Origin: Streptomyces musisoli
GTDB lineage: Bacteria > Actinomycetota > Actinomycetes > Streptomycetales > Streptomycetaceae
Assembly (NCBI RefSeq): GCF_016741855.1
Contig: NZ_JAERRH010000036.1
Span: 1 to 36,301 of the forward strand
Direction of reading: 5' to 3'
Length of the DNA stretch: 36,301 nucleotides
The notes beneath the pieces are model-generated. The model made no database searches. It was not told the DNA's origin and saw nothing but the letters and a program-made list of their open reading frames with translations. A program made the position numbers and the translations under genes. This document shows positions 1-7,881 of this stretch, piece by piece; positions within the stretch are counted from its first letter, which is position 1; every line of letters begins with the position of its first letter.

Positions 1-47
1 TTTAGCCCGGGGAGCGGAAGTCAATTCCTCACCGCCGTGAGCATGGC

Positions 48-152
48 ATGCACATTCGCGCCCGCGACCTGGGACGCAACCTCTTCCTCAACGCCACCGG
101 CATGCTCGTGCTCAGCACGGCCACCTTCGTATTCGCCCTGCAGAACGCCTGA
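48..152 (+). CDS. possible 34-aa hydrophobic peptide or gene remnant
   Basis: A short ATG-initiated frame encodes a basic N-terminus (RARDLGRN) followed by one hydrophobic stretch (about residues 12-31) and ends 63 nt before the next gene. The same frame has a stop at positions 3-5, so it is not the tail of a longer gene within this window. No clear Shine-Dalgarno sequence is visible. It could be a one-pass membrane peptide or the last piece of a decayed gene. I do not recognise it. Confidence 0.2.
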   Translation: MHIRARDLGRNLFLNATGMLVLSTATFVFALQNA

Positions 153-215
153 GAAAGTGTTGGGAAGCCTGGTCGGATCGGCTTCGCGACGCCAAGGCCC
201 GAAGAAGGAGACTTC

Positions 216-569
216 GTGTTCGCCACCTACCTCGTGGTCATCATCCTCACCTCGGCCGTCAACGGCTTGGCCGCCATGGCCAACTTCATCGGCCACGAGT
301 ACCCCAAGAGCCAGGCGGACAAATTGCGCGTGCCTCGGTCCTGGATGCGCCCGCTGGGCGCACTGTTGGCGGCGGGGGCGCTGGGACTGCTGGCCGGGTT
401 CGCTGTGCCGGTGCTGGGCACGCTCGCCGCCGCTTGCCTCGTGCTGTACTTCCTGGGTGCGTTGTGTGCCCACCTGCGCGTCCGTGACCACCAGTTGGGC
501 CCCTGGGCCGTATTTTTCAGTCTGCCGGTGGCTGCCCTGGCCGTGAGCTTGGTGTACCACGGCACGTGA
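216..569 (+). CDS. DoxX-like small membrane protein
   Basis: This encodes 117 aa with about four hydrophobic segments: residues 2-24, roughly 48-65, 68-88 and 95-115. The size and helix layout fit the DoxX-like family of four-helix membrane proteins. Members near actinobacterial regulators are usually annotated only as DoxX-like and their substrate is unknown. The GTG at 216 is chosen because a good ribosome site (GAAGGAG, 204-210) lies 5 nt upstream and the next in-frame Met is well inside the first helix. It stands alone, with the decayed tap relic convergent downstream. The family call rests on topology and general resemblance, not on a catalytic motif. Confidence 0.8.
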   Translation: MFATYLVVIILTSAVNGLAAMANFIGHEYPKSQADKLRVPRSWMRPLGALLAAGALGLLAGFAVPVLGTLAAACLVLYFLGALCAHLRVRDHQLGPWAVFFSLPVAALAVSLVYHGT

Positions 570-600
570 GACTCCCCGTTTGATCCTGCGTCGCTGGTGC

Positions 601-1324
601 GAGGAAGACGTTGACGCCCAGCACCCGGGCCAGCTCCGCCGGCTGAAGCTGCGCGGCATGATCCCACGCCCGGTCGTCCAGGGCACGCCAGGAGGGGGGA
701 TGCACAGCTGCACGCACTGCCGACGGCCCCCCTGGGCGGGGCGGTAGATCCGCGCCCACGGCCCCAGCCCCGCTTGGTGAGCTGCCAGTCGGCCCGCTCA
801 AGCTGCTTGACGACCTTGCGCCCCTCCGCCAGCCGCCCGGCGAGCCGCTCCTGCTCCGACAGCACGGCGGGCAGACCGTAGCGCACGCACGCGGCCTCGG
901 TGAGCACCAGCAGCGGGTCGGCGTCCTTGCCCGAACCGTGCAGCTTCTTGGCCCCGAGCTGCGCCTCGGCCAGCGTCCACTCGATGAGGGCGGGCAGGGA
1001 CTTGGCGGGCACGTCCAGAATCAGCCCGCCGGTGCCGTAGCCGGTCACCTGCCGGTCGGCGTCGGCGTCGAGGATGAGCAGCGGGCCGTGCGCGGACCCG
1101 GCGCCGGGTACGGGCGTGTGCGCCTCTACGGCCTCCTTCCGGTCCGGGTGGCGCGAGGTCGGTGACGGCCGCACGGTCCTCGCCGGGCGTGCGACGGCGA
1201 CCGGTGCGGGAACGGCGGCGGAGGCAGCGGGCGGTGCGGGAACGGCGGCGGAGGCAGCGGGCGGCGCGGGAACGGAGGCGGAGGCAGCGGGCGGCGCCCT
1301 GCCGGACGTGGTCCGGGTCGCAAC
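601..1324 (-). pseudogene. tap: decayed telomere-associated protein Tap gene
   Basis: The minus strand from about 1324 to 760 reads a Pro/Ala linker and then a conserved block resembling the middle of Streptomyces Tap. Recognisable pieces are GTGGLILDVPAKSLPALIEW, KKLHGSGKDADPLLVLT and RKVVKQLERADWQLTKRGWG. After WQLTKRGWG the reading shifts: the expected GPWARIYRPAQGG and VQLCIP continue in other frames, and WRALDDRAWDHAAQLQP then LARVLGV continue in the frame ending at 517. At least two indels lie in C runs near 650-770. Homology stops near 605, so the C-terminal half is missing. A TAG at 1325-1327 separates it from an in-frame Pro/Thr-rich piece (1328-1537) that may be part of the original linker. 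Tap cooperates with terminal protein Tpg at the ends of linear Streptomyces replicons. This copy cannot be functional. Confidence 0.7.
1203..1297. repeat. 30-nt tandem repeat, three copies, in the tap linker
   Basis: Three consecutive 30-nt units start at 1203, 1233 and 1263, followed by a few bases of a fourth. The first two are identical and the third differs at two positions. On the minus strand they encode a ten-residue unit (PAASAAVPAP) in the linker between the N-terminal and core parts of Tap, so this is an in-frame coding minisatellite. Confidence 0.9.
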
Positions 1325-1632
1325 CTAGGACACTGGGATGGTGGGCGCAGGCGGCGTCTCGGGCGTGGGCGCTGTGCTGGTGAACGCCTGCGGTGTGCCG
1401 GTGTCCTCCTGTGGTCTGGGAACCGCGCCACGAGCGCGCAGACACCAGCAGTCATACCGATCGCCCCCAGACGGTCGCAGCCCCTCAGTAGGTTTTTGAA
1501 CTCTGGCCGTGGGCGTGTACGGCTGGATGCGCGACAAAGCGACGCAGATCGCGGGGTCCTGCAGATCTCGAAGTGATCACCCCGTCGTCGATGCCAGGAT
1601 GTCAGTCGGTCGACGTACGGCGGACTTACGGG

Positions 1633-2164
1633 GTGGCAGTGGCGGGGACTTCGGTCGAGGCGGTGGACGCGGTGGACTGGAGCCGGTTCCGGACGGGCAT
1701 GCCGGAGCACCATCCGGTCAAGGAGGTCCCGCGTGCGCTGCGCCGCCTGGTCAGGCGAGGCCCGGCGGCGACGGAGGAGGACTGTCACCCGCTGTACTCC
1801 TGCCTGTTCGCCCCCGGAGGCGGGCTGCCGTCGGCCGCGGCCGCGGCCCTGCCGTTTCTCACGGCGCTCGCCTCCGATCCCGCCAACGGCGCACGAGTCG
1901 CTCTCGTCGAACTGCTCGGCGCCCTGAACGGTGCGGCGCGCGAGGCCGGTGAACAGGGCACGCACGGAGCGTGGCGGGAGGAGTGGCGGCGTCAGGGCGA
2001 CAAGATCACGGCGCTCCTCGCGGACCGCGAGCCGAGCGTCCGGCGGGCCGCCCTTCTCCTCGCGGACGACGACGTACTGCTGGAACGATGGCACGCCGAG
2101 ACGGAACCGGCCGTACGCCTGCCCCTCCTGCTGGCACTGGGCACCCGCGCCGCGACGACCGCCG
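1633..2164 (+). pseudogene. truncated HEAT-repeat-like protein
   Basis: The frame encodes a helical, Ala/Leu-rich protein starting around VAVAGTSVEAVDAVDWSRF. It has paired-helix segments such as LPSAAAAALPFLTALAS, VALVELLGALNGAA and VRRAALLLADDDVLLERW, the pattern of the Streptomyces HEAT-repeat proteins of unknown function. Convincing coding sequence ends near ALGTRAATTADAP at about 2164. After that the frame stays open to 2721 but only because it runs antisense to another gene relic (2165-2403). The start is uncertain: GTG 1633 is used, ATG 1573 and ATG 1699 are alternatives. The gene has lost its 3' part at a recombination junction. Confidence 0.5.
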
Positions 2165-2403
2165 ACGCCCCCGGGACCGGTGATCAGCATCACCGGCCGG
2201 CCGCCCACCTGCCCGGGCATCGGCGCAGCCTGGGCGCGTTCGTCGGCGAGCTGCCTGGTCATCCGCTCAAGGACGCGTTCGGCGACGGCGAGTTCGTCCC
2301 GCTCGGCCCGCACTCCCGCCAGCTGTTTGACCAGCTGCTCTTCGAGTTCGTCCAGTTCCGCACGCCGCGCGGTGATCCGTTCCAGCAGCTCGGGATCCAG
2401 CAT
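2165..2403 (-). pseudogene. N-terminal fragment of a coiled-coil protein
   Basis: From the ATG at 2403 the minus strand encodes a strongly charged heptad-like helix (LLERITARRAELDELEEQLV, then VRAERDELAVAERVLERM) and then PGQVGGRPVMLIT. This resembles the N-terminus of a widespread Streptomyces coiled-coil protein that continues into a winged-helix DNA-binding domain. The similarity is from memory. Here the frame loses that pattern at about 2165, where it abuts the truncated HEAT-repeat gene tail-to-tail, so the DNA-binding half is missing. Confidence 0.5.
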
Positions 2404-2508
2404 GCACCGGATCGTAGAAGGCTGCCGGACTACGGCGAACAGAACCGGACACTTAAGCTACCCACTTCTGCTGACGACCGCTTGTTCAGGGGTCAATCGC
2501 TGCGAATG

Positions 2509-2925
2509 TCACTTCTGGTCGGGCCGGTCATGCGCCAGACGCTGAGCTTCGGCCGTGGCCTCGGCATCGAGCTGGGCCAACGCCCTGTTCCCGTACTCGA
2601 CGATGTCGTACTCGTCATCAACCTCAGCAAAACGCTCGGCGACGGACTCCAGCCAGGCCGTGCCGGTCGTCTTCACCTCTTTGACCAGCTCCAGGAACAC
2701 GACACGGGCGCGGCGGTGTGACGGCGCCCGGGGCGCCCCGGGCGAGCAGACGCTGACGGCCAGGCTCAGTAACCCGACGGTGACGTTCTTTACTGCCACC
2801 AGGCCGTCCGCGCCGAAACGGAGGAAGAACGGCGCCAGGCGGCTGAGTGGGAAGCCCGGCGGCCGGTGTGCAGGTGATACGGACAGGGGTTCACCGCTCG
2901 GCGGTGGGAGAAGCTCACCATGCAC
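2509..2925 (-). CDS. hypothetical protein, possibly N-truncated
   Basis: The last 65 residues (from about RVVFLELVKEVKTTGTAWLE onward, 2509-2705) look like real coding sequence. They are acidic and helical, with segments such as VAERFAEVDDEYDIVEYGN and ALAQLDAEATAEAQRLAH. The N-terminal part, rich in Pro and Arg apart from one hydrophobic stretch (VAVKNVTVGLLSLAVSV), is less convincing. I do not recognise the family and cannot place the start. It lies between a gene relic and the phosphatase gene, transcribed away from the latter. It may be the 3' remnant of a longer gene. Confidence 0.35.
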   Translation of the reverse strand: MHGELLPPPSGEPLSVSPAHRPPGFPLSRLAPFFLRFGADGLVAVKNVTVGLLSLAVSVCSPGAPRAPSHRRARVVFLELVKEVKTTGTAWLESVAERFAEVDDEYDIVEYGNRALAQLDAEATAEAQRLAHDRPDQK

Positions 2926-3238
2926 GGTGCCGAAAGCCGATGGCCGGGGGTGTGCCGCGCCGACGGCATGGCCCGGCAGGAAGCCGCCGCAGGGCCGGAG
3001 CCGGCCAGGCCCGGCCGCGGCCGGTGGCGCTGGCGGTCCTGACCAGGCAAGCCTGTTGTGCGGCCGGAGTCATCAGGCCGTACGGCGCGACGGATACCGA
3101 AGTGACCGCCCCCCCCGGGGGCGGGGCACCGTGGGGGGAGCGGTTGGCGGCGGCGTTGGCGTTCAGGCGTGGGGTCGATTTAGGCTGCGTCGGTTCGTGC
3201 CGTTCACGGCGGCAGCCCATCGACGGAGAGGAAAGCCG
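2926..3238. other. intergenic region upstream of the phosphatase operon
   Basis: I see no convincing gene in this stretch. It is GC-rich with homopolymer C/G runs near 3110-3140. The promoter of the downstream phosphatase-STAS pair presumably lies in the more AT-containing segment at 3170-3200, but no consensus -35/-10 pair is clear enough to name. Confidence 0.4.
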
Positions 3239-4723
3239 ATGATGCAGCAGGCATCGGCCACCGACCCGGCTCCCGGGCGCCGCCCCGAGCTGGTCCCCGA
3301 CCCGGATGCGGAGACGGCCCGTATAGCGGCGGTACGCCGCTACGACATCCTCGACACGCCGCCCGACGGCGCGTTCGACCGGGTGGCGGCGATGGCCGCC
3401 CGTCTCTTCGACGTGCCGGTGGCGACGGTCACGATCGTGGACACCGACCGCATCTGGTTCAAGGCAGCCCACGGCCTGGAAGGCGTCAAGGAGATCGGCC
3501 GCGATCCGGGCCTGTGCGGCTCGGCGATCCTGCGCGATGACACGATGGTCATCCCCGACACTCTCCAGGATTCCGTCGCGGCGGACAATCCGCTGGTCGC
3601 CGGCGAGATGGGGGTGCGCTTCTACGCCGCCGCACCGATCATCACCCCCGACGGGCACCGGCTGGGCACCGTCAACGTCCTCGACACCAGACCGCGCTCC
3701 ATCACCGAGGACGACACCGCCACCCTGGCCGATCTCGCCGCGATCGTGCTGGACGAGATGGAGCTGCGGCTGTCGGCGCTGCGCGCCCTGCGCCACGAAC
3801 AGGAGCGTCGGGAGGCGGAAAGCCGTCACGCCGAAGCGGAACGGGCACGTGCCGAGGCGGAACGGGCGGCGCGGGAGCAGGCGGAGCAGGACAAGGCCGC
3901 CATCGCCGCGTTCGCCTCCACCCTCCAGCGCACCCTGCTGCCCCCGGCCCTTCCCGTGGTGCCCGGCTTGGAGCTGGCCTGCCACTACCGCACCGCCTCC
4001 GCCCACGACGTGGGCGGCGACTTCTACGACGTCTTCCCCCTCGACGGCGGCCGGTGGGCGTTCTTCCTCGGCGACGTGTGCGGCAAGGGCCCGGAGGCGG
4101 CGACCGTCACCGCCCTGGCCCGCCACACCCTGCGCGCCGCAGCCCAGATCAACCCGGACCCGGTCACGGTGCTGCGCGCGCTCAACACCATGCTGCTCAC
4201 CGACGTCACCGCCGGCAGCCGCTTCTGCACCGCCCTCTTCGGCCTCCTCGAGCCCCGGGAAGGCAGCGGCTTCACCGTCACCATCGCCACCGGCGGCCAC
4301 CCGCCCGCCTACCACGTGCGCCCCGACGACAGCGGCGCCGTATGGGTCAAGGCAGTACGCCCCAAGGGGGGCATGCTTGTCGGCGCCTTCCCCCAGGCAC
4401 CCTTCGTCCAGACCACCTTCTCCCTGACCCCCGGGGAGAGCCTGTTCCTCTACACCGACGGGCTGACCGAAGCCCGCACCACCCAGGGCGCCATGCTCGG
4501 CGAGGACGGCCTGACCGGCTTCCTCCATCAGCGCACCGGGTCCGTCACCGCAGCCTCCCTGGTCGAGGACACCGTCACGCTGCTGGCCTCGCTGCCCGAC
4601 GGAGCCGGCGACGACGTGGCCCTGCTGGCCCTGTCCGTGCCCGGCCCCCAGGCCGCACCCGACAGCGGTGTCGCCGCCACCGCCCACACCGCCGCCGCAC
4701 CCGAACACATCGGCCAGGAGTGA
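3239..4723 (+). CDS. GAF-domain SpoIIE-type PP2C serine phosphatase
   Basis: The product (494 aa) has an N-terminal GAF sensor domain (about residues 25-180, from RRYDILDTPPDGAFDRVAAM to the DEMELRLSALRAL helix). A charged coiled-coil linker rich in AEAERARAEAE follows (about 185-225), then a SpoIIE/RsbU-type PP2C phosphatase domain (about 230-470). Metal-site motifs are visible: GGDFYDVF, GDVCGKGPEAA and YTDGLTEAR, with GAGDDVALLAL near the end. Such enzymes dephosphorylate anti-sigma-factor antagonists (STAS proteins) in the cytoplasm. The next gene is a STAS protein whose ATG overlaps this stop (TGATG), so the pair is translationally coupled. The start is chosen from GGAGAGGAAAG ahead of tandem ATGs. 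An anti-sigma kinase of the RsbW type is absent from the window. Confidence 0.93.
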   Translation: MMQQASATDPAPGRRPELVPDPDAETARIAAVRRYDILDTPPDGAFDRVAAMAARLFDVPVATVTIVDTDRIWFKAAHGLEGVKEIGRDPGLCGSAILRDDTMVIPDTLQDSVAADNPLVAGEMGVRFYAAAPIITPDGHRLGTVNVLDTRPRSITEDDTATLADLAAIVLDEMELRLSALRALRHEQERREAESRHAEAERARAEAERAAREQAEQDKAAIAAFASTLQRTLLPPALPVVPGLELACHYRTASAHDVGGDFYDVFPLDGGRWAFFLGDVCGKGPEAATVTALARHTLRAAAQINPDPVTVLRALNTMLLTDVTAGSRFCTALFGLLEPREGSGFTVTIATGGHPPAYHVRPDDSGAVWVKAVRPKGGMLVGAFPQAPFVQTTFSLTPGESLFLYTDGLTEARTTQGAMLGEDGLTGFLHQRTGSVTAASLVEDTVTLLASLPDGAGDDVALLALSVPGPQAAPDSGVAATAHTAAAPEHIGQE

Positions 4724-5247
4724 TGACCGACGTGACCGACACGTTCCACCTGACCGTCCAGCACCCTCGCCCCGGCCTTGCCGTCGCCACGGTCGTCGGC
4801 GAGGTGGACATGCACACCGCGCTCACCCTGCACTCCGAAGCCCTGGAGATCATCCAGCGAGGGCACCCGCGCCTGGTCCTGGACCTGACACAGGTAGGCT
4901 TCTGCGACTCCGCCGGCCTGAGCGCGCTCATCCGCCTCTGGCACGCGGCCCAGGCGGCGGGCGGCTTGCTCAGCCTCGCCGCCGTCCCCGACCGTCTGAT
5001 GCGCATGCTCAGCATGACCGGCGTCGACGCACTCCTGCCGGTCCATGCCACATCCGCCGAAGCGGTCGCTGCCATGTCCGCCGACCAGCCCACGGGCGCA
5101 GACGTACACGGCGCAGACGTACACGGCTCCGTCACCAGCTCCTCCACGGGGGGCGGGCACCGCGAGCTGACCGAGAGCGAGCCGGCGGCCTTCGACAACG
5201 CGCAGCGGCAGGAAGCATCCCAGGCAGGAAACGTCGTTCAGGGCTGA
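4723..5247 (+). CDS. STAS-domain anti-sigma-factor antagonist
   Basis: The product (174 aa) has a STAS domain in residues 1 to about 115. The segment LVLDLTQVGFCDSAGLSALI contains the conserved D-S-A-G-L site whose Ser is normally phosphorylated by an RsbW-like kinase and dephosphorylated by a PP2C enzyme. The ATG lies inside the upstream phosphatase stop, so the two are made together and are probably enzyme and substrate. The C-terminal tail of about 60 residues is low-complexity and acidic, and contains a duplicated ADVHG unit. It is longer than in the usual 110-120 aa antagonists. The partner kinase and sigma factor are not nearby. Confidence 0.9.
   Translation: MTDVTDTFHLTVQHPRPGLAVATVVGEVDMHTALTLHSEALEIIQRGHPRLVLDLTQVGFCDSAGLSALIRLWHAAQAAGGLLSLAAVPDRLMRMLSMTGVDALLPVHATSAEAVAAMSADQPTGADVHGADVHGSVTSSSTGGGHRELTESEPAAFDNAQRQEASQAGNVVQG
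5098..5127 (+). repeat. 15-nt tandem duplication in the STAS tail
   Basis: Two identical copies of GCAGACGTACACGGC lie head-to-tail, encoding ADVHG twice in the C-terminal tail. The reading frame is preserved. Confidence 0.9.
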
Positions 5248-5439
5248 GCGGACCCCGAGCATCGGTCACACCAGCCCTTTGACCTGCGACTTCAAGTTGG
5301 CGGAGGCTCAGTGGAGTCCACCATCCGGGAGTGAACTCCACACGATGGGAGTGGATGACTTCGGCACCCGACGCGGCAGCGGGCCAGATACTCGGCGCGA
5401 CGGCAGGTGCGCGATCAGCCAGGCATGTGGTGGCCCGGA

Positions 5440-6185
5440 GACAGGCCGGCTGCGGCTCCTCCAGCCCCCTGGTCGTTCGCGTACGCCTACATGCCAACGC
5501 CGTACACGTCAGCAACCACCTGCGGCCCTGGCTGCCGCCCCTGATCGCCTTCAGCGCGAACTCCCCGTTCAGGGAAGGGCAGGACACCGGATACGCGAGC
5601 TGGCGCACCACCACCTGGGGACGCTGGCCCGTCGCCGGCCCGCCCCCGTACTTCGAATCACCCGCCCACTTCGACGACCTCGTCGAAACCCTCATCGACG
5701 CGGAGGCACTCATCGACCGCGGCGGCCTGTACTGGGACATCCGCCCCTCCCACCACCTGCCCACCATCGAAGTCCGCGTCGCCGACGCAGCCCTCACCCC
5801 CGACGACACCCTCATGCTCGCCGCCGTCGTACGCGCCTTGACCGCCACCGCCCTCCAGTGCATCCGAGCCGGAGAACCGGCCCCACGCCCGGCACCGGAA
5901 GTCCTGCGCGCAGCCTGCTGGCGCGCGGCACGCAACGGACTGGCCGGCACCGGCATCGACCCCCTCACCGGCCACCTCATCACCCAGACCACGCTCGTCG
6001 AAAAACTGCTGCACACCATCGCCCCAGCACTGCGCCAGCACGACGACCTCGACCACACACGCGAGCAATGGCAGCGCCTGCGCCCCGAAGGAACCGGCGC
6101 CGACCGCCAGCGCGCCGCCTACCGGCAACGCTCCAGCACCCACGACGTCGTCGACTACCTCATCTCCGCCACCTGCCCCCAGTAG
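5440..6185 (+). pseudogene. 5'-truncated YbdK-type carboxylate-amine ligase (GCS2 family)
   Basis: From about 5500 the frame matches the C-terminal two thirds of the glutamate-cysteine ligase type 2 (YbdK) family. Landmarks are VHVSNHLRPWLPPLIAFSAN, SPFREGQDTGYASWRTT, LYWDIRPSHHLPTIEVRVAD and GTGADRQRAAYRQR near the end. The family is normally about 360-380 aa. Here the N-terminal ATP/substrate-binding part, including the conserved GVELEF-like block, is missing. The segment just before the conserved region (CGSSSPLVVRVRLHANA) looks scrambled where a CGCHVHV-like motif would be expected. The frame remains open to 5331 but the upstream residues are unrelated. It is probably inactive. Confidence 0.65.
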
Positions 6186-6189
6186 CGCA

Positions 6190-6367
6190 GCGGTGATAGC
6201 GTCCACGGGCCGGTCCCCGTGGGGCTCGGTGACGCCGCAGCCGCCTCGGTCCCCCGCGATCCGGCACAAGCCGAGACCGTCAAGCCAGGCACAGTGGTGA
6301 GCAAACCGGCGGCCGCTGTGCTCCGAAGAAACGTACGGCGGGACGAACCGGACTCGTCGCGGACCAT
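6190..6367 (-). pseudogene. N-terminal fragment of a Tat-secreted (lipo)protein
   Basis: An ATG at 6367 follows a strong ribosome site (AGGGGAGG) on the minus strand. It opens a twin-arginine signal: SSRRTFLRSTAAAGLLTTV, then VSACAGS, which could also serve as a lipobox-like Cys. A low-complexity AAAASPSPTGTG linker follows. Recognisable sequence stops at about 6190, where the end of the ligase relic begins on the other strand. The mature domain is gone, so the original function cannot be told. Confidence 0.5.
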
Positions 6368-6542
6368 GGGACTACCTCCCCTGAATGACGGGCGTCGCCC
6401 GTCCCACGGAGCGACGGGCCGCCCGCTGCCGCCTGGACCACACAAATCCTCCGGCCGGGTTCGGCGGGGAGCCATGCTGAGCCCACCGGTCGGGTGACGA
6501 AGGGAAGGGGAAGGTACCGACCCGGCACAAGAAGTCGCGGCC

Positions 6543-6589
6543 CGGCACACCGGCCGGGGTACTCAAACCGGCGTCCGCGCAGCTACTCA
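6543..6589 (-). repeat. copy of a 47-nt element repeated inverted at the right end of the window
   Basis: The reverse complement of this segment matches 36255-36301 at 46 of 47 positions, and the second copy runs off the window. It contains two TGAGTA hexamers 18 nt apart. It lies upstream of the truncated Tat-signal gene and could be part of that gene's original promoter or leader. Confidence 0.85.
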
Positions 6590-6599
6590 CAACCGTCGG

Positions 6600-6960
6600 C
6601 GCGTCCGCTACTGGCTGGCTTCGACCCGCTGCTGGCCGCGCTGCGCCGACTTCAGCCGGCCGGCTTGCCCGACCTGCGGGCCGCCGCTCGTCCGTGGTCG
6701 CGCCACACACCGTCGTTGCCCTGGAGGACCTTCTGGAGCTGGTGGCGGCGGCCGGGCGGGGGCGGTCAGCCACGGCCGTGGGATCACGCTCGCTCCACCG
6801 TTCCGCTCATCAGCCGCCCTGGCCCGGTTCAGCTGCCGACTGGGCACTGAAAGATACGACGGCGCGACGCAGGGGGCTGCGGCCACTCAGGCAACGCTGC
6901 ACTGGCGGCGGGTGCTCCGTCGGCTGTCACAAGCCCGTGTACGGCGGACTCTGACCTCCG
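6600..6960. other. no gene recognised
   Basis: Open frames exist on both strands but none has the composition or motifs of a real protein. Just to the left the TACTCA/ACCGGCG pattern recurs imperfectly (6560-6600). Nothing else was recognised. Confidence 0.4.
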
Positions 6961-7356
6961 CTACTCGCTGGGCGTATGGGCCTTTATGCGAGACCTCGAC
7001 GCTCTGCGGGACAGGTGCGCGAGCAGCTGAGCGACACCGACGGCAAGGTAAAGCACGACCAGAACCCCGAGTCCGAGGTCGAGCCAGTCATAGGTCGTGC
7101 CCCTGGAGAGTGAGGCCCACGCCCGGGCGCCCGCGACGGATCCGGCAACTGCCACCAGAACCGACGCCACGGCATGCAAGGTCTTTGCAGCCCTGGGCCG
7201 CCGCTCTTTGAGCAGTTCACCACCCGCACCGAGCGCGACGAGCGCGGGGAAGACATCGTGCGGCTCCAGGCGCCCCGTCGCGATCGCGTCCGTGATGTTG
7301 ATCAGAATGCCGATCGAGCCGACGACCAATGCACTTTGAGATATACGGCGGCTCAT
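6961..7356 (-). CDS. small three-helix membrane protein
   Basis: The product (131 aa) has three hydrophobic segments: about residues 8-27 (ALVVGSIGILINITDAIA), 61-82 (TLHAVASVLVAVAGSVAGA) and 92-115 (DLGLGVLVVLYLAVGVAQLL). It ends in a basic tail (HLSRRASRSRIK). The ATG at 7356 is chosen because GAGGG precedes it and the longer open frame upstream is a different gene relic. I do not recognise a named family. It stands alone, followed by a gene-poor stretch. Confidence 0.65.
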   Translation of the reverse strand: MSRRISQSALVVGSIGILINITDAIATGRLEPHDVFPALVALGAGGELLKERRPRAAKTLHAVASVLVAVAGSVAGARAWASLSRGTTYDWLDLGLGVLVVLYLAVGVAQLLAHLSRRASRSRIKAHTPSE

Positions 7357-7573
7357 CAACCCTCGCTTGCAGTCCAACTTCGTTGTGGCGTCCTTCGCAG
7401 GACGCGGAACGGGGAGCGTAGCGCGACCGGGGCACACGGCGTTCAGCGGTGCACGGCCTGGCCCCCGGTCCGGTTGTCGTCCGTCGTGCTCGGCCTGCGG
7501 CTGGCCTCGGTTGTTGCTGCCTGCCGTCTGCCGGTCCGAGCCTGGCTGTATGCCGCCCGTCGGCCGGGTCGGG

Positions 7574-7749
7574 CTATCCAGCCTCCAGGGGCGTCTTCTG
7601 CTGCGGGGGCAGAGGCTTGACGCCGAGGATGCAAGCCGCTCACGCTGCCCGGCCGCTAGGCCCTCCCACTCCAGGTGCTGCCGCTGAAGCCACCGCCCCG
7701 CATCCGCGCCCCCGGCCGTTGAATGGTGCGGGGTGCCGTCGGCGTTCAC
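7574..7749 (-). pseudogene. fragment of a helicase-associated (HA) domain
   Basis: The minus strand encodes GGADAGRWLQRQHLEWEGLA then AGQRERLA. After a one-base shift it continues LGVKPLPPQQKTPLEAG and a TAG stop. The GRWL-(Q)RQ...W..L...Q..RL..LGV pattern is typical of the helicase-associated repeats at the C-terminus of actinobacterial DEAD/DEAH-box helicases, some of which occur near Streptomyces chromosome and plasmid ends. Only the last repeat remains. Its upstream edge abuts an IS200/IS605-like hairpin. Confidence 0.5.
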
Positions 7750-7751
7750 CT

Positions 7752-7786
7752 CGGGAATCCCCCTCCTGTAGGAGGGGAGGATGTCA
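7752..7786 (+). mobile_element. solitary IS200/IS605-type right-end (omega-RNA-like) hairpin
   Basis: A perfect 8-bp hairpin (CCCCTCCT, 2-nt loop, AGGAGGGG at 60-67/70-77 of the 7700s) is flanked by GGGAAT and GAGGATGTCAA. From memory this matches the 3' terminus of Streptomyces TnpB-type insertion elements, whose TnpB frame commonly ends GIPLLQEGEDV across the same bases. No tnpB or tnpA remains. If the assignment is right, the bases after GTCAA would be the guide-like flank of an omega RNA. Confidence 0.45.
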
Positions 7787-7881
7787 ACGCGATGATCGTG
7801 CTGCTCTTGCTGGGCGCAAGCGTCCTGGGGGACGGGTTGCCTGGTCTCGGCCGCTGACCACGCCGTCTGGGTTGTCCTGCG

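Noticed and set aside
1126..2403. 425-codon minus-strand open frame as one gene
   Set aside because: Only its first 80 codons look real. The rest crosses the HEAT-repeat gene antisense and the tap linker in the wrong frame.
2915..4708. 597-codon minus-strand open frame
   Set aside because: Antisense of the GAF-SpoIIE phosphatase, whose motifs on the plus strand are unmistakable.
5331..5439. ATG at 5331 as the true start of the YbdK-type ligase
   Set aside because: The 40-50 residues it would add do not resemble the family N-terminus, and 100 or more conserved residues are missing, so the gene is treated as truncated.
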